DNA of 64,000 nucleotides, from the NCBI RefSeq assembly GCF_040802235.1, contig NC_133169.1:39935034-39999033 (forward strand). Reading direction: 5' to 3'. The notes under the pieces are model-generated. The model was not told the DNA's origin, did no database searches, and worked only from the letters and a program-made list of their open reading frames with translations. The position numbers and the translations under genes are program-made. This document shows, in pieces, positions 1 through 12,660 of this stretch. The DNA comes from Manis javanica (lineage: Eukaryota > Chordata > Mammalia > Pholidota > Manidae). The first letter of the stretch is position 1. Every line of letters starts with the position of its first letter.

Positions 1-699
1 GTCATTAGCACAGCCATCCTAAATTTCCAGCTTACTAGAAGAGAGGCAGCTTTGGGGAGGTCACTTTAGAGTTGATCAAAACACCATCTACCACTGGAAA
101 AGGGGAAGGAGAACTGGGAGCGATGCCAGAGGTGGGCACATTGGGCAGGTGAAAGTAGGGAAACTACAGAAAACTAAGACAGAACTTCCAGCCTTCAGAT
201 CTCAAACCTGAACTTGCCCTCAAAAATAAACTGAACTGTATAAATTAAATATAACTAAAGCAACAAAATTCAGATGCAACTAAATTATAGAACAGATTAA
301 CTCAAATACCCACTCTCATGGCCTAAAAGAATAACAATCATATCATTTTTGGGGATCTTTTATCACGTAATGTCCAATATGCGATCAAAATTATGGCATG
401 AAAAACAGGTGAAACATGAAACAAAAGGTAAGAAAGTCTGACCCTTTTTTAAGACAGTAAATAGTCAATACAATCAAGCTCAGAGATGGGCCAAATTTAG
501 AACTAGACTGGGACTTCAAAATAATTAGTGGGAAAGTTGAACATTTGTGAATGGTTGGGAGTTTTAGGATAGAGGTCTCAAAAAAAGAACCAAATGGTAA
601 GCTACATATGAAGTTATGATAATCAGTGGTAATGAATGCATCCAAAGGGCATATAACTATGTTAGACTTAAAAAAGAAAATAAGTATACTCTAGGACAT
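1..699. other. AT-rich intergenic DNA
   Basis: No gene or repeat family is recognised. The short open frames here have no domain signature and are what AT-rich non-coding DNA gives by chance. Confidence 0.5.
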
Positions 700-1280
700 A
701 CCAATAGAAATTATCCAAATTTGAAACACAATGGGGAAAAGAATGTTAAAAATAAAAATGTCAAAAATAAAAGGGATTTGTAGAATCCCATATCATTCTA
801 CAATGGGATAATATCAGTCTAACATGGTAGGATAAATACTTTAAGAGATAATAAATTAATGCAAGATGTCAACCCACATATCCAAGCGGCTCACAGCTCT
901 CCAACCAGGATAAAAGAAAAACAAAACAAAAACAAAAAACCATATCTAGGCACAGCAAAATCAACCTGCTACAAAATAGAAAACCTTGAGAGCAGCAGCC
1001 ATAATGAGAAAGACATATTAGATTCAGTGAAAAAAAAAATAGATGCAGTGAAATAATCTGAAAAAGTATGGCTAAGACAATAGAACTAAATCTTTAAGTA
1101 TTGAAAGAAGTTAAATGCCTGTCAATCAAGAATTCTATGCTAGCAAAAAACTGTCACTGAAATGAAGACATTTGGAATTACATAAATGCATTAAAAAATA
1201 TCAAAAACTGAAAAATACTTGTACTACAAAAAACACTTTTTATTATGTTGAGGAAAATAACACGTTAGAAATTACAAGGA
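700..1280 (+). mobile_element. Ancient L1 (L1M-type) ORF1 remnant
   Basis: Degraded LINE-1 sequence in sense orientation. The stretch around 960-1160 resembles the C-terminal part of L1 ORF1: a run on locating a message in the RNA, then a block at about 1120-1160 that corresponds to the 'NQEFYASKK' type region of old L1 ORF1. No open frame survives. The exact boundaries and subfamily cannot be set by eye. Confidence 0.45.
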
Positions 1281-2221
1281 TGAATAAGTGTGCTGATAAA
1301 TATAAAGGACTTAACTCTTGAAACACTTTGAAAAATAAACATAACACTGTATTGTTAGGTTTATAGTGTATGTAGAAGTGAATTACATGATAGCAATATC
1401 ATAAAGGGTAGAGGGTGATAATTTATACACCAATATCCACAAACTTGTCCTTCATGACATTTCTAAAAAGCTACACACAACCTCAGAACATATACTCTTT
1501 TCAACTATGCATGGAACATTCAGGAACTTTTTACATTTTAATCTTCAACTAGATGTTTTAAATTCTTCTCTTTGAAATATGGTTCATATTAAAAATTGGT
1601 GGTTGTATAGTATTCTCAGTTTAGCTAGCAACCCAGGACATTTTTCAGAGTGTTTCTCAATATCCCTGTTCCCAGACTCATTAATGTAATTCTGACACAT
1701 TTAGAAATCACTTACCATTTAGAAACTTTTATAATATTTAAGTTTATTCTTCCTAGAAGAAGTTATGAAGGTTCAGAGTAGCATCTTGACACATATAGTC
1801 ACAGCAACATATGCATTGCCTTTGATGAATTGGAATGAAAATCCACTCTACTGGACAAAAGTGGCTGATGACATGCCCTAGGAAGCCCTATGACACTTTT
1901 TTAAGAGGTGTCATTCTGAAAACCATCTCAGGGATCCCCATCAGTATCTTGGGAGGTACAGGAGATTAAAGTATATCTCAAAGTGATTATTTTTCTCCTC
2001 CTGCTCTTCCCTTTGTATAATTATTCATGGTTCTTTTTCAAGACTATGTTGAAATTATGAATGTTAGTGTGGACTTTAGTTTGAAGCTTCATTAAATCAG
2101 GGCTTTTGAAACAAAATGTTACTTTTAAAGTGATCAAAACTTTTAAAGTTTATAAACAAAATTTATACAATATTATGCTGGAGAATGACATTAAGCAGAC
2201 CAATAGTTTTTAATTTAAAAC
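1281..2221. other. Unassigned AT-rich DNA
   Basis: No gene, RNA or repeat recognised with confidence. Confidence 0.4.
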
Positions 2222-2912
2222 ATTTCTGTTTTCTTTGGGTAAATACCCAGAACTGGAATTATTTAATCATCTGTTATATCTATTTTTAATCTTTTGAGGA
2301 ACCTCCATAGTATTTTCCAGATATGTGTACCCCTCTGTTTATTGCAGCATTATTTACTATAGCCAAAATATGGAAGCAAAATAAGTGTCCATTGATAAAT
2401 GAATGGCTAAAGAAGAAGCGGTACACATATACACCATGGAATATTACTCAGCCATAAAAAATGAAATCGTGCCATTTGTGACAACATGGATGGACTTAGA
2501 AAATATTATGTTACATGAAATATATCAGAGAAAGGTAAACACCATATGATTTCACTTATATGGAGAATCTAAAAACAAAACAAATGAACAACAAACGAAA
2601 CACAAATAGATGCAAAAAATATATAAAGAACAAATTGATGGTTGTTGCCATAGGAAGGGTGGGGGGAGGACAAAACAGGTGAAGGGAATAAAGAGGTAAA
2701 ACTTCCAATTACACAAGGAATAAGTCAAAGGTATGAAAAGTACAGCATAGAGAATACAGTCAATAATGCTGTAGTAACTTTGTATAGTGAAGGATGGTGA
2801 GATTTCATAATGTATATAACTGTTTAATCACTATGTTGTACTAATATAAACTAAAATAATACTGTATTATCAACTATACTGCAATAAATAATAATTTGCA
2901 ATATTTCTGTTT
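2222..2912 (+). mobile_element. 5'-inverted, truncated L1 insertion
   Basis: The 3' end of an older L1. From about 2320 to 2890 the sequence reads as L1 sense: end of ORF2 (a Met-Glu-Tyr-type block near 2430-2460) followed by 3' UTR. From about 2233 to 2320 it reads as L1 antisense and corresponds to the ORF2 segment lying immediately upstream in an intact L1. That inverted junction is the hallmark of twin priming. A candidate duplication, atttctgttt, flanks the element at 2222-2231 and 2903-2912. Confidence 0.75.
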
Positions 2913-3512
2913 CAAAAAATGCAAGTACACATTGTTTTTACTTCAAATTGCTGGGATATACTGAAGATGCTTACCAAATACAGCAATTTTCAGAGAGCTA
3001 TGTTTTCTTGCACTTCATACTCTGTTGCTTGGGAGAAAAATTGTTCAACCAATGCCCTATCATGGCTAAATGCCTTGGAGAGTATTCCTATCAGCAAGAG
3101 TGAAAAATGGAAATTAATTTAAAATACGGCAAGAGGAAATTTTCACACAGTGAGGTGAGGTTAACTGTGTAGGTGTTAGATATTGGTATGCCCTTGAATG
3201 TTCTTAAATAAGGATGTAGCCATTTTCTATAATTAGGTATTTATTCATCAGAATACTCATGATAACTGGCAAAAGCATGTAACCTTTAAAAGAACATCCA
3301 TAATTAATATCACGATTGCCATAAAAATCACTGTAATCATTTTACTCTAGATTCTGCAGATCTGAGTTTTCCTCAAAATCACAGCACAGCTCACAGAAGG
3401 ATGACCTAATCATTCCTTATGGCAGAGCTGCCCCACTGCTGGTCTTTCTCTGTTGCGGAGGATTAGTACTAAGTCTAGGTTACCCCTAATATACAGGAAA
3501 AAAGTGAGATGT
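2913..3512. other. Unassigned DNA between two L1 insertions
   Basis: Unique-looking AT-rich DNA; no gene recognised. The 67-codon frame at 2919-3122 has no family signature. Confidence 0.4.
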
Positions 3513-3528
3513 AAAGAATTCATTCCAG

Positions 3529-4287
3529 ACACACACAAGATGGCGGCATGAGTAGAGCAGTGGAAATCTCCTCCCAAAATCACATATATTTTTGAAAATA
3601 AAACAAATACAACTCTTCCTAAAAGAGAGACCAGAAGATACAGGACAACAGCCAGACTACATCCACACCTGCGAGAACCCAGTGCCTCATGAAGAGGGTA
3701 AGATACAAGCCGCTGCCTGGTGGGACCCAAATGCCTCTCACCCCAGCTCCCAGCAGGAGGAGAGGAGTCAGAGCGGGGAGGGAGAGGGAGCCCAGGTCTG
3801 CTGAACATCCAGCCCTAGCCATCTGCACCAGAGTGCAGAAACACAGTGCATGTGTGAGGTGCTGGAAACTAGGGAAGCAGGACAGTAAGACCTGTGAGCA
3901 GGTCCCTGCAGCCGGCGCACCCAGGACAAACAAAAGCGAGTGCTTTTGAAAGTCTTAAAGGGACAGGGACCCCACAGCCAGATGGAAGTGCCCCGGGACA
4001 CGTAGCCAAACAGCTGGGAATCCCAGGGCACTCTAACTCCCTGGGCAGCAGGGCAGCATGGAGGCCCCTCATGGAGATAGACAGCCTCCCAGCCGTTTCC
4101 CCTCTGATACAGCTCAGCCATATCAAAGCAGCAACCTGAGGCAGGACATGCCCACAACAACCACAGAGCTAAACTCCATAGCGGCCAGGCAAGAATCAGA
4201 AGCCCTATCTGTGCACAGTTGCCTAGCACAAGCCGCTAGAGGTTACTATTCTCCCAGGAGAGGAAGGCCACAAACCAACAAGAAGGG
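3529..4287 (+). promoter_or_regulatory. L1 5' UTR with internal promoter and YY1-like site
   Basis: The element opens with AAGATGGCGGC at 3537-3547, a match to the YY1 consensus that fixes the start of transcription in known L1 5' UTRs. The following 700 bases are GC-richer than the flanks (roughly 3600-4200), as expected of an L1 promoter region. The open frames on both strands through here are by-products of this composition, not genes. Confidence 0.7.
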
Positions 4288-5172
4288 ATGTTCTCCCAGT
4301 CACTTGCGCCAGCTCTGCAAACTATCTCTATTGCCATAAAAAGGCAAAATAATTTGATAGAGACGAAAATCACAACCCCTGAGAAGGAGATAGACCTAAC
4401 CAGTCTTCCTAAAAAAGAATTCAAAATAAAAATCACAAACATGCTAACAGAGCTGCAGAGAAATATACAAGAGCTAAGGGATGACATCCAGAGGGAGATT
4501 ACAGAAGTGAAACAATCTCTAGAAGGATTTATAAGCAGAATGGATAAGATGCAAGAGGCCATTGATGGAATAGAAACTAGAGAACAGGAATGCACAGAAC
4601 CTGATGCAGAGAGAGATAAAAGGATCTCCAGGAATGAAACAATTTTAAGAGAACTGTGTGACCAATTCAGAAGGAACAATATCTGCATTATAGGGGTATG
4701 AGAGGAAGAAGAGAGAGAAAAAGGGATAGAAGGTATCTTTGAAGAAATAATTGCTGAGAACTTCCCCAAACTGGGGGAGGAAATAGTTGCTCAGACTACG
4801 GAAGCACACAGAACTCTCAACAGAAGGGATCCAAGGAGGACAACACCAAGACACATAATAATTAAAATGGCAAAGATCAAGGACAAGGACAGAGTATTAA
4901 AGGCAGCCGGAAGGAGGAAAAAGGTCACCTACAAAGGAAAACCCATCACGCTATCATCAGACTTCTCAACAGGAACCTTACAGGCAAGAAGAGAATGTCA
5001 TGATATATTTAATGCAATGAAATACAAGGGCCTTGAGCCAAGGATACTGTATCCAGCACAATTATCATTTAAAAATGAAGGAGGGATTAAACAATTCCCA
5101 GACAATCAAAAGTTGAGGGAATTTGCCTCCCACAAACTACCTCTACAGGGCATCTTACAGGGACTGCTCTAG
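4288..5172 (+). pseudogene. L1 ORF1 (RNA-binding chaperone), disrupted
   Basis: Encodes the remains of L1 ORF1p, the trimeric RNA-binding protein that coats L1 RNA. The first open segment (4288-4701, 137 codons) carries the coiled-coil region: a heptad-like, charged stretch around codons 40-115 with the pattern ITNMLTELQRNIQELRDDIQ. It ends at a TGA at 4699-4701. The C-terminal domain resumes in an open segment at 4867-5172 (101 codons) that includes the conserved 'GKPITLSSDFSTGTLQARRE' block of the C-terminal domain. ORF1p is normally a single polypeptide of about 300-350 residues, so this copy is dead. The start at 4288 is the first Met of the open segment; an upstream start is possible. 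Confidence 0.85.
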
Positions 5173-5364
5173 ATGGGAGGACTCCTAAAAAAAAGCACAG
5201 AACAAAACACCCAACATATGAAGAAGGGAGGAGGAGGAATAAAAAGTGAGAGAAATAATCATCAGACTGTGTTTATAACAGCTCAATAAGTGAGTTAAGT
5301 TAGACAGTAAGGTAGTAAACAGGCTAACTATGAACCTTTGGTAACCACGAATCTAAAGCCTGAA

Positions 5365-8300
5365 ATGGCAATAAGTACATATCTTTCAATAGTCACCCTA
5401 AATGTAAATGGACTGAATGCACCAATCAAAAGACACAAATAGAATGGATAAAAAAGCAAGACCCATCTATATGCTGCTTACAAGAAACTCACCTCAAACC
5501 CAAAGACATGCACAGACTAAAAGTCAACGGATAGAAAAAGACATTTCATGCAAACAACAGGGAGAAAAAAGCAGGTGTTGCAAAACTAGTATCAGACAAA
5601 ATAGACTTCAAAACAAAGAAAGTAATGAGATAAAAAAGGACACTACATAATTTTAAAGTGCTCAGTCCAACAGGAGGATATAACCATTATAAACATATAT
5701 GCACCCAATACAGGAGCACCAACATATGTGAAAAAAATACTAACAGAATTAAAGGAGGAAATGGACTGCAATGCAATCATTTTGGGAGACCTTAACACAC
5801 CACTCACTCCAAAGGACAGATCCACCACACAGAAAATAAATAAGGACACAGAGGCACTGAAAAACACACTAGAACAAATGGACCCAATAGACATCTATAG
5901 AACTCTACATCCAAAAGCAACAGGATACACATTCTTCTCAAGTGCATATGGAACATTCTCCATAATAGACCACATACTAGGCCACAAAAAGAGCCTCAGT
6001 AAATTCTGAAAGATTGAAATCCTACCAACCAACTTTTCAGACCACAAAGGTATAAAAGTAGAAATAAATTGTACAAAGAAAGCAAAAGGCTCACAAACAC
6101 ATAGAGGCTTAACAAAATGCTACTAAATAATCAATGGATCAACAAACAAATTAAAATGGAAATCCAGCAATATATGGAAACAAATGACAACAACAACACA
6201 AAGCGCCAACTTCTGTGGGACGCAGCAAAAGCAGTCTTAAGAGGAAAATATATAGCAATCCAGGCATATTTAAAGAAGGAAGAACAATCCCAAATGAATA
6301 GTCTTATGTCACAATTATCAAAATTGGAAGAAGAAGAATGAATGAGGCCTAAGGTCAGCAGAGGGAGGGACATAATAAAGATCAGAGAAGAAATAACAAA
6401 GTTGAGAAGAATAAAACAATAGAAAAAAAATCAATGAAACCAAGAGCTGGTACTTTGAGAAAATAAACAAAATAGATAAGCCTCTAGCCAGACTTATTAA
6501 GAGAAAAAGAGAGTCAACGCACATCAACAGAATCAGAAACGAGAAAGGTAAAATCACGACGGACCCCACAGAAATACAAAGAATTATTAGAAAATACTAT
6601 GAAAACCTATATGCTAACAAGCTGGAAAACCTGGAGAAATGGAAAACTTCCTAGAAAAATACAACCTTCCAAGACTGACCCAGAAATAAAAAGAAAATCG
6701 AAACAGAGCAATTACCAGTAATGAAATTGAAGCAGTAATCAAAAAACTACCCAAGAACAAACCCCCGGTCCAGATGAATTCACCTCGGAATTTTATCAGA
6801 CATAGAGAGAAGACATAATACCCATTCTTCTTAAACTTTTAGAAAATATAGAAGAGGAGGGAATACTCCCAAACTCATTCTATGAAGCCAACATCACCCT
6901 AATACCAACAGCAGGCAAAGACCCCATGAAAAAAGAAAATTACAGTCCAATATCCGTGATGAATGTAGATGCAAAAATACTCAACAAAATACTAGCAAAG
7001 CAAATTCAAAAATACATCAAAAGGATCATACACCATGTCCAAGTGGGATTCATCCCAGTGATGCAAGGATGGTACAACATTCGAAAATCCATCAACATCA
7101 CCCACATCAACAAAAAGGACAAAAACCACATGATCATCTCCATAGATGCTGAAAAAGCATTCAACAAAATTCAACATCCATTCATGATAAAAACTCAACA
7201 AAATGGACATAGAGGGCAAGTACCTCAACATAAAAAAGGCCAAATATGATAAACCCACAGCTAACATCATACTGAACAGCAAGAGGCTGAAAGCTTTTCC
7301 TCTGAGATCAGGAACAAGACAGGGATGCCCACTCTCCCCACTGTTATGTAACATAGTACTGGAGGTCCTAGCCATGGCAATTAGACAAGACAAAGAAATA
7401 TAAGGAATCCAGATTGGTAAAGAAGAAGTTAAACTGTCACTATTTGCAGATGACATGATATTGTACATAAAAAACTCTAAAGACTCCACTCCAAAACTAC
7501 TAGAACTAATATCGGAATTCAGGAAAGTTGCAGTATACAAAATTAACACACAGAAATCTGTGGCTTTCCTATACACTAACAATGAACTAATAGAAAGAGA
7601 AATCAGGAAAGCAGTTCCATTCACAATAGCATCAAAAGGAATAAAATACTTAGGAATAAACCTAACCAAGGAAGTGAATGACCTATACCCTGAAAACTAT
7701 AAGACACTCTTAAGAGAAATTAAAGAGGTCACTAACAAATGGAAACTCATCCCATGCTCCTGGCTAGGAAGAATTAGTATCGTCAAAATGGTCATTCTGC
7801 CCAAAGCAATATACAGATTTCATGCAATCCCTATCAAATTACAACAGCATTCTTCAATGAACTGGAACAAATAGTTCAAAAATTCATATGGAACCACCAA
7901 AGACCCTGAATAGCCAAAGCAATCCTGTGAAGGACTAATAAAGTGGGGGGGATCTCGCTCCCCAACTTCAAGCTCTACTACAAAGCCACAGTAATCAAGA
8001 CAATTTGGTACTGGCACAAGAAAAGAGCCACAGACCACTGGAATAGAATAGAGACTCCAGACATAACCCAAACATACATGGCCAATTAATATACGATAAA
8101 GGAGCCATGGACATACATTGGGGAAATGACAGTCTCTTCAGGAGATGGTGCTGGCAAAACTGTACAGCTACATGTAAGAGAATGAAACTGGATCACTGTC
8201 TAACCCCATACACAAAAGTAAACTCCAAATGGATCAAAGACCTGAATGTAAGTCATGAAACCATAAAACTCTTAGAAAAAAACATACGAAAAAATCTCTT

Positions 8301-9167
8301 AGACATAAACATGAGTGACCTCTTCTTGAACATATCTCCCCAGGCAAGGGAAACAAAAGCAAAAATGAACAACTGGGACTATATCAACTGAAAAGCTTCT
8401 GTACAGCAAAGGACACCATCAATAAAACAAAAAGGTATCCTACAGTATGGGAGAATATATTCATAAATGACATATCTGATAAAAGGTTGACATCCAAAAT
8501 ATGTAAAGAGCTCACACACCTCAACAAACAAAAAGCTAATAATCCAATTAAAAAATGGGCAGAGGAGCTGAATAGACAATTCTCTAAAGAAGAAATTCAG
8601 ATGGCCAACAGACACATGAAAAGATGCTCCACATTGCTTGTCATCAGAGAAATGCAAATTAAAACCACAATGAGATATCATCTCACACCAGTAAGGATGG
8701 CTACCATCCAAAAGACAAACAACAACAAATGTTGGTGAGGTTGTGGAGAAAGGGGAACCCTCCTACACTGCTGGTGGGAATGTAAGTTAGTTCAACTATT
8801 GTGGAAAGCGGTATGGAGGTTCTTCAAAATGCTCAAAATAGAAATACCATTTGAGCCAGGAATTCCACTTCTAGGAATTTACCCTAAGAATGCAGCACTC
8901 CAGTTTGAAAAAGACAGATGCACCCCTATGTTTATCGCTGCACTATTTACAATAGCCAAGATATGGAAGCAACCTAAATGTCCATCAGTAGATGAATGGA
9001 TAAAGAAGTGGTACATATACACAATGGAATACGATTCAGCCATAAGAAAAAATCAGATCCTACCATTCGCAACAACATGGATGGAGCTAGAGGGTATTAA
9101 GCTCAGTGAACTAGGCCAGGCGGAGAAAGACAAGTACCAAATGATTTCACCTATATGTGAAGTATAT
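5365..9167 (+). pseudogene. L1 ORF2 (endonuclease-reverse transcriptase), disrupted
   Basis: Remnant of L1 ORF2p, which nicks target DNA and reverse transcribes L1 RNA. The start ATG at 5365 leads into a typical endonuclease N-terminus (SIVTLNVNGLNAP), but codon 26 is TAG (5440-5442). Many stops and frameshifts follow. The reverse transcriptase catalytic block FADD is still readable at 7443-7454, and the C-terminal cysteine region at about 8730-8795 is interrupted by TGA after the first Cys-Trp. The normal stop at 9165-9167 reads TAT here, so the last open frame runs on to 9311 into the 3' UTR. The minus-strand copy at 24.1 kb keeps TAA at that codon. Normal ORF2p is about 1,270 residues. Confidence 0.88.
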
Positions 9168-9521
9168 GAACAAAGGAAAACTGAAGGAACAAAACAGCAG
9201 CAGAATCACAGAACCCAAGAATGGACTAACAGTTACCAAAGGGAAAGCGACTGGGGAGGATTGGTGGGAAGGAAGGGAGAAGGGTGGGGAAGAAGAAAGG
9301 GGGCATTATGATTAGCATGTATAGTGCTTGGGGGGCATGGGGAGGGCTGTGCAACACAGAGAAGACAAGTAGTGATTCTACAGCATCTTAATACACTGAT
9401 GGACAGTGACTGTGAAGGGGTATGGGGGGGGACTTGGTGAGGGGAAGCCTAGTAAACATAATGTTCTTCATGTAATTGTAGATTAATGATAACAAAATTA
9501 AAAAAAAAGAATTAGTTCCAG

Positions 9522-10079
9522 TTAGTGTAGCAATATTAAGTTTATAATGCATACCCCTCTTAAATATCACAATTAAAAACATTTTTCCTTAAAAGAGTAA
9601 ATATATATAATATATCCAAAGTCATAATCAATTTTACTCATCCAAAAAGCACTTTATATATTAGTGACATGATTTACCTTTAACTGTCACAAAAATGTAA
9701 TTTTTACCCTTCGAATATAATACTGAATATAAATAATAATGTCAATACAGACAGTAGAAATTAAGTCATCTCCCAGAATTGCAAAAGTACTTGTTGATTC
9801 TATGAGAATTATATAGTTTTTAGACTCCAGGAAGTGGCATATAATCTGAAGACACAAAATCTACAAGTATTATGCATCATTATTCACTGAGTTAAAAAAC
9901 AAAACAGGGTCTTTCAGTGAAAACTGGGTATTTAGCTAACAGACTATGAATCAACTTCTCCCAGCCACCTGCAGTTTTGAACAACAAAACAAAATAAAAA
10001 TATTTTTTCTAATCCGTTTTATTTCCCTTAATGTTTAGTGATAAACATACTAAATTAACCTTTTAAAACTGGATAACAC
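9522..10079. other. Unassigned AT-rich DNA
   Basis: No gene or recognisable repeat. Confidence 0.4.
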
Positions 10080-10450
10080 TAGTGGGAAATATTTCGTGCT
10101 GGCGGTGTGGCTCCCAGAGCAGGGGTTTATGGGGAGATAGAGACAAGAACCCCTGCTCGCGCACTCCAGACACTGCGCATTTCCGATACATCAGGGCATC
10201 ACAGAACCAGAGAACGGAAGCAAACATGAAAGAGAGACTAGAACCTGCCATGCAAAGAGAGCCCTTGGAGTGTTGACCGCCAGCAGCGCTGCGCATCCCC
10301 AGTACCTGCCGAGCAGAAAGCGCGCGGGAGGAGCGCCACAGCCAGGCTGCAGGTGTGGTGTGCCACCCCACCACCGTGTCCCTCGCCTCGGCCACAGAGG
10401 AGGGCGCAGGTGAAACAATTCACAAATCACAGCGCACCAGAGAAACCACA
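10080..10450. other. GC-rich block of unknown origin
   Basis: A sharp island of higher GC with several CpGs (for example around 10150-10190 and 10285-10335) in AT-rich surroundings. Both strands carry overlapping open frames of 60-110 codons (such as 10063-10395 minus), but none shows a known domain. It may be an old retrogene, an LTR or a small CpG island. I cannot assign it. Confidence 0.35.
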
Positions 10451-12234
10451 GCAAGCCAAGCAACAACATTTTGATAAAGAATGAGAGATTTTACCTATGA
10501 AAATGAGAGCCGCCTCAGTCCCAAACAAAACACAATACCATTTTGATCTGAAACAGAATGCAGCAGGGATATCCTTCTTGGTTTTCATAGCAACAGCAAC
10601 TATATTTGTTTTATCCTTGCTTGTGAAGATAACAGTATCTGGAATATCGACATATAACTTGATTTTTATAGATTTAATTAAATATATCATTTAATTACAA
10701 ATTCTACATGCATAAAGTGTTTACGGTGGAAAAAAGCAATGAACTATGGGTAAAGGCACAGCTCAACTACTCTAGTGGAACTGCCCAGATACGGTGGAAA
10801 GCAGGCCTCATGCCAGGAATTATCAGCATGTTGTGGGCAACACTCAGTGCATTTTGAAGAGGAATGGAGAATGCCACTTCTTCTCACTGGCTTTTAGAAA
10901 GAGGTTAAAGCAGCCCTCCCACCTCACAAATTTGTTTTACACACACGTGCATTTGTTTTGTACTTGTGACTTATATGGTGGGATAAGAAGTGAGAATGAG
11001 AAAGAAAAGGGCCACGGCGTCTTATGTGACCAGGGCTGTGATGGAATGTCATCATGGAGGCCTCACACCTTGCGGCTCCTTTACCTGGCTGATATGCTAA
11101 GCACCACTTACAGCTTGTCCCTCAGTTCCAGAACTGTCACCTCTTTCATCTGCCATCTCTACCCATTCAGGAACCCCTCCTGTGGTAGGCAACATGTAAG
11201 AAAATGCCACATTTGCTCCTAGAGTTCCCAGCCTATGTGTACTGCAACTCAGTTCACCTCATGCCAATGCAGTAATACCCACCCATCGTTTTTTTCATGA
11301 TTTGTGGCCCCAGAGGTGTTCCACACAGCTCTGCAAAAATATGCATAATGTACAGGCCTTAGGAATCACTGAGGAGTTTCTTTTCAAAAACACATTATTA
11401 TATTTAATCATTTTAGACTATTTTCTATTCCATTAAGACATTTAAATTACATTACATTGTTACAATAAGTCTTAGTACTAGGATAAAGTGAAAATCACAG
11501 GATCCTTAAACTGGATAAAACCTTTCATAACTTGACGCCAGTATATAAATATAAAATGTAAATGAAAACTGCCTTTAATCAAGGACAAAAAAAAGAAGCA
11601 AAATAACAAAACTGGAATAAGCAGTCTCCATTAGTCACATAATTAATGCAGAGTAATTATAAGAAACCAAGACTTACAGAAAAGACGGGGACAGAAGGAT
11701 GATGTTGCATTATGTTTTCTTCAAATGGCTGTGGGTAAACTATCAATGTTTAAAAGCATTAAACTGATATAGTCGTTCTACTTACTAAAAGTGTGGATCT
11801 TTTGTTATAATCCTCATCAAATTCTATTTTATTGAAACATTATCATCTGAGGTTCTACAGGTGGTGTTTGTTGCACAGGTGGCCCTAATACCTCATCACA
11901 AACACCAGCTGAACTGTGTAATACCATTACCTAAATTGGTTTTTTTTGAGCCCCCCCCCCTTTCCTGCACCACAGGTACTCTCACCGCACTCTTCATTGT
12001 TAACATGCCCTTTGTCTACCCTTCTCATAAAACACTGAATCTACTGCCGAAAGAATTATTATGTGATATATTTATCCAAATTAAGTGCATCGGCTGTGAT
12101 ACATTACCAAATCACTTAAGTTCTACTTTAAAATTTCATCCTACTTTTCACTTTATTTAAAATTGAAAGATACCTCTTGAGAAATCAAGGTGATACATAT
12201 AGGCTCTCTTGCCTCTGCAGAGGAGCAGCGGGTA
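10451..12234. other. Unassigned intergenic DNA
   Basis: A 142-codon open frame (10794-11222, +) is the longest here. It has no signal peptide, repeat or family motif that I recognise and I treat it as fortuitous. No RNA gene was seen. Confidence 0.35.
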
Positions 12235-12660
12235 TTACGTTCCGGGGTCAGGCATTTGACAGCCGCCCCACCGGCGGCCCTTGGGCGTGGCCGGCTGACC
12301 ACCGCCTCGGAGTCCGGGGCGGCCTGGGCGGCTCCTGCGGCCCAATGGGGCCACGCACACCCACACTCGGCTCCTTTTCCTCACCTGCACCTTGCTGACG
12401 TCCTCCTGCAGCTTTTGATAGCTGCTCCTGTTGCCTTCAGTTTCGGCAAACATTTCCAAATTCTTTTCAGCCTGTGATATTTCTCACTCAGCTCTTGGCT
12501 CAGCTTTCCGGGATTTTGGATTCTTTCCTCATTACAGTTTTTATCTTCAATCCCATCCTCCATTCTGTTAAGTAGGAGCTCACCAGACAGGACAGAGGGG
12601 AAAGTATTCAGAAATACAGCAAAATTATTCAGAATAGATCTCAAATATCCCCTCCTTTTT
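12235..12660 (-). other. Possible exon or pseudogene fragment with GC-rich flank
   Basis: On the minus strand, about 12590 down to 12389 reads in mixed frames as a charged, helical, coiled-coil-like peptide. It includes a Lys-Leu-Gln-Glu-Asp run and ends at CAG followed by GTGAGG (about 12380-12390), a good splice donor. The following 150 bases (12240-12380) are strongly GC-rich with many CpGs. Stops and a frame change interrupt the peptide (open parts at 12381-12644 and 12235-12459). I do not recognise the parent gene. It could be a decayed duplicated exon or chance. Confidence 0.3.

Larger units (their letters stand above)
3513..9521 (+). mobile_element. Near-full-length LINE-1, inactive
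   Basis: A LINE-1 non-LTR retrotransposon of about 6 kb: 5' UTR (3529-4287), ORF1 (4288-5172), inter-ORF spacer, ORF2 (from 5365) and a 3' UTR ending in an A-rich tail at about 9500-9509. It is bracketed by a 16-bp duplication with 14 of 16 matches, 3513-3528 and 9506-9521 (aaagaattcattccag versus aaagaattagttccag), so it inserted by target-primed reverse transcription. Both ORFs carry stops and frameshifts, so it cannot move by itself. The same subfamily appears truncated on the minus strand at 23765-25575. Confidence 0.93.

Noticed and set aside
3592-4229. Overlapping frames on both strands at the start of the L1
   Set aside because: They lie in the GC-richer L1 5' UTR and reflect low stop density, with no conserved protein signature.
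10794-11222. 142-codon open frame on the + strand
   Set aside because: No recognised domain, no splice or promoter context, and no composition shift.
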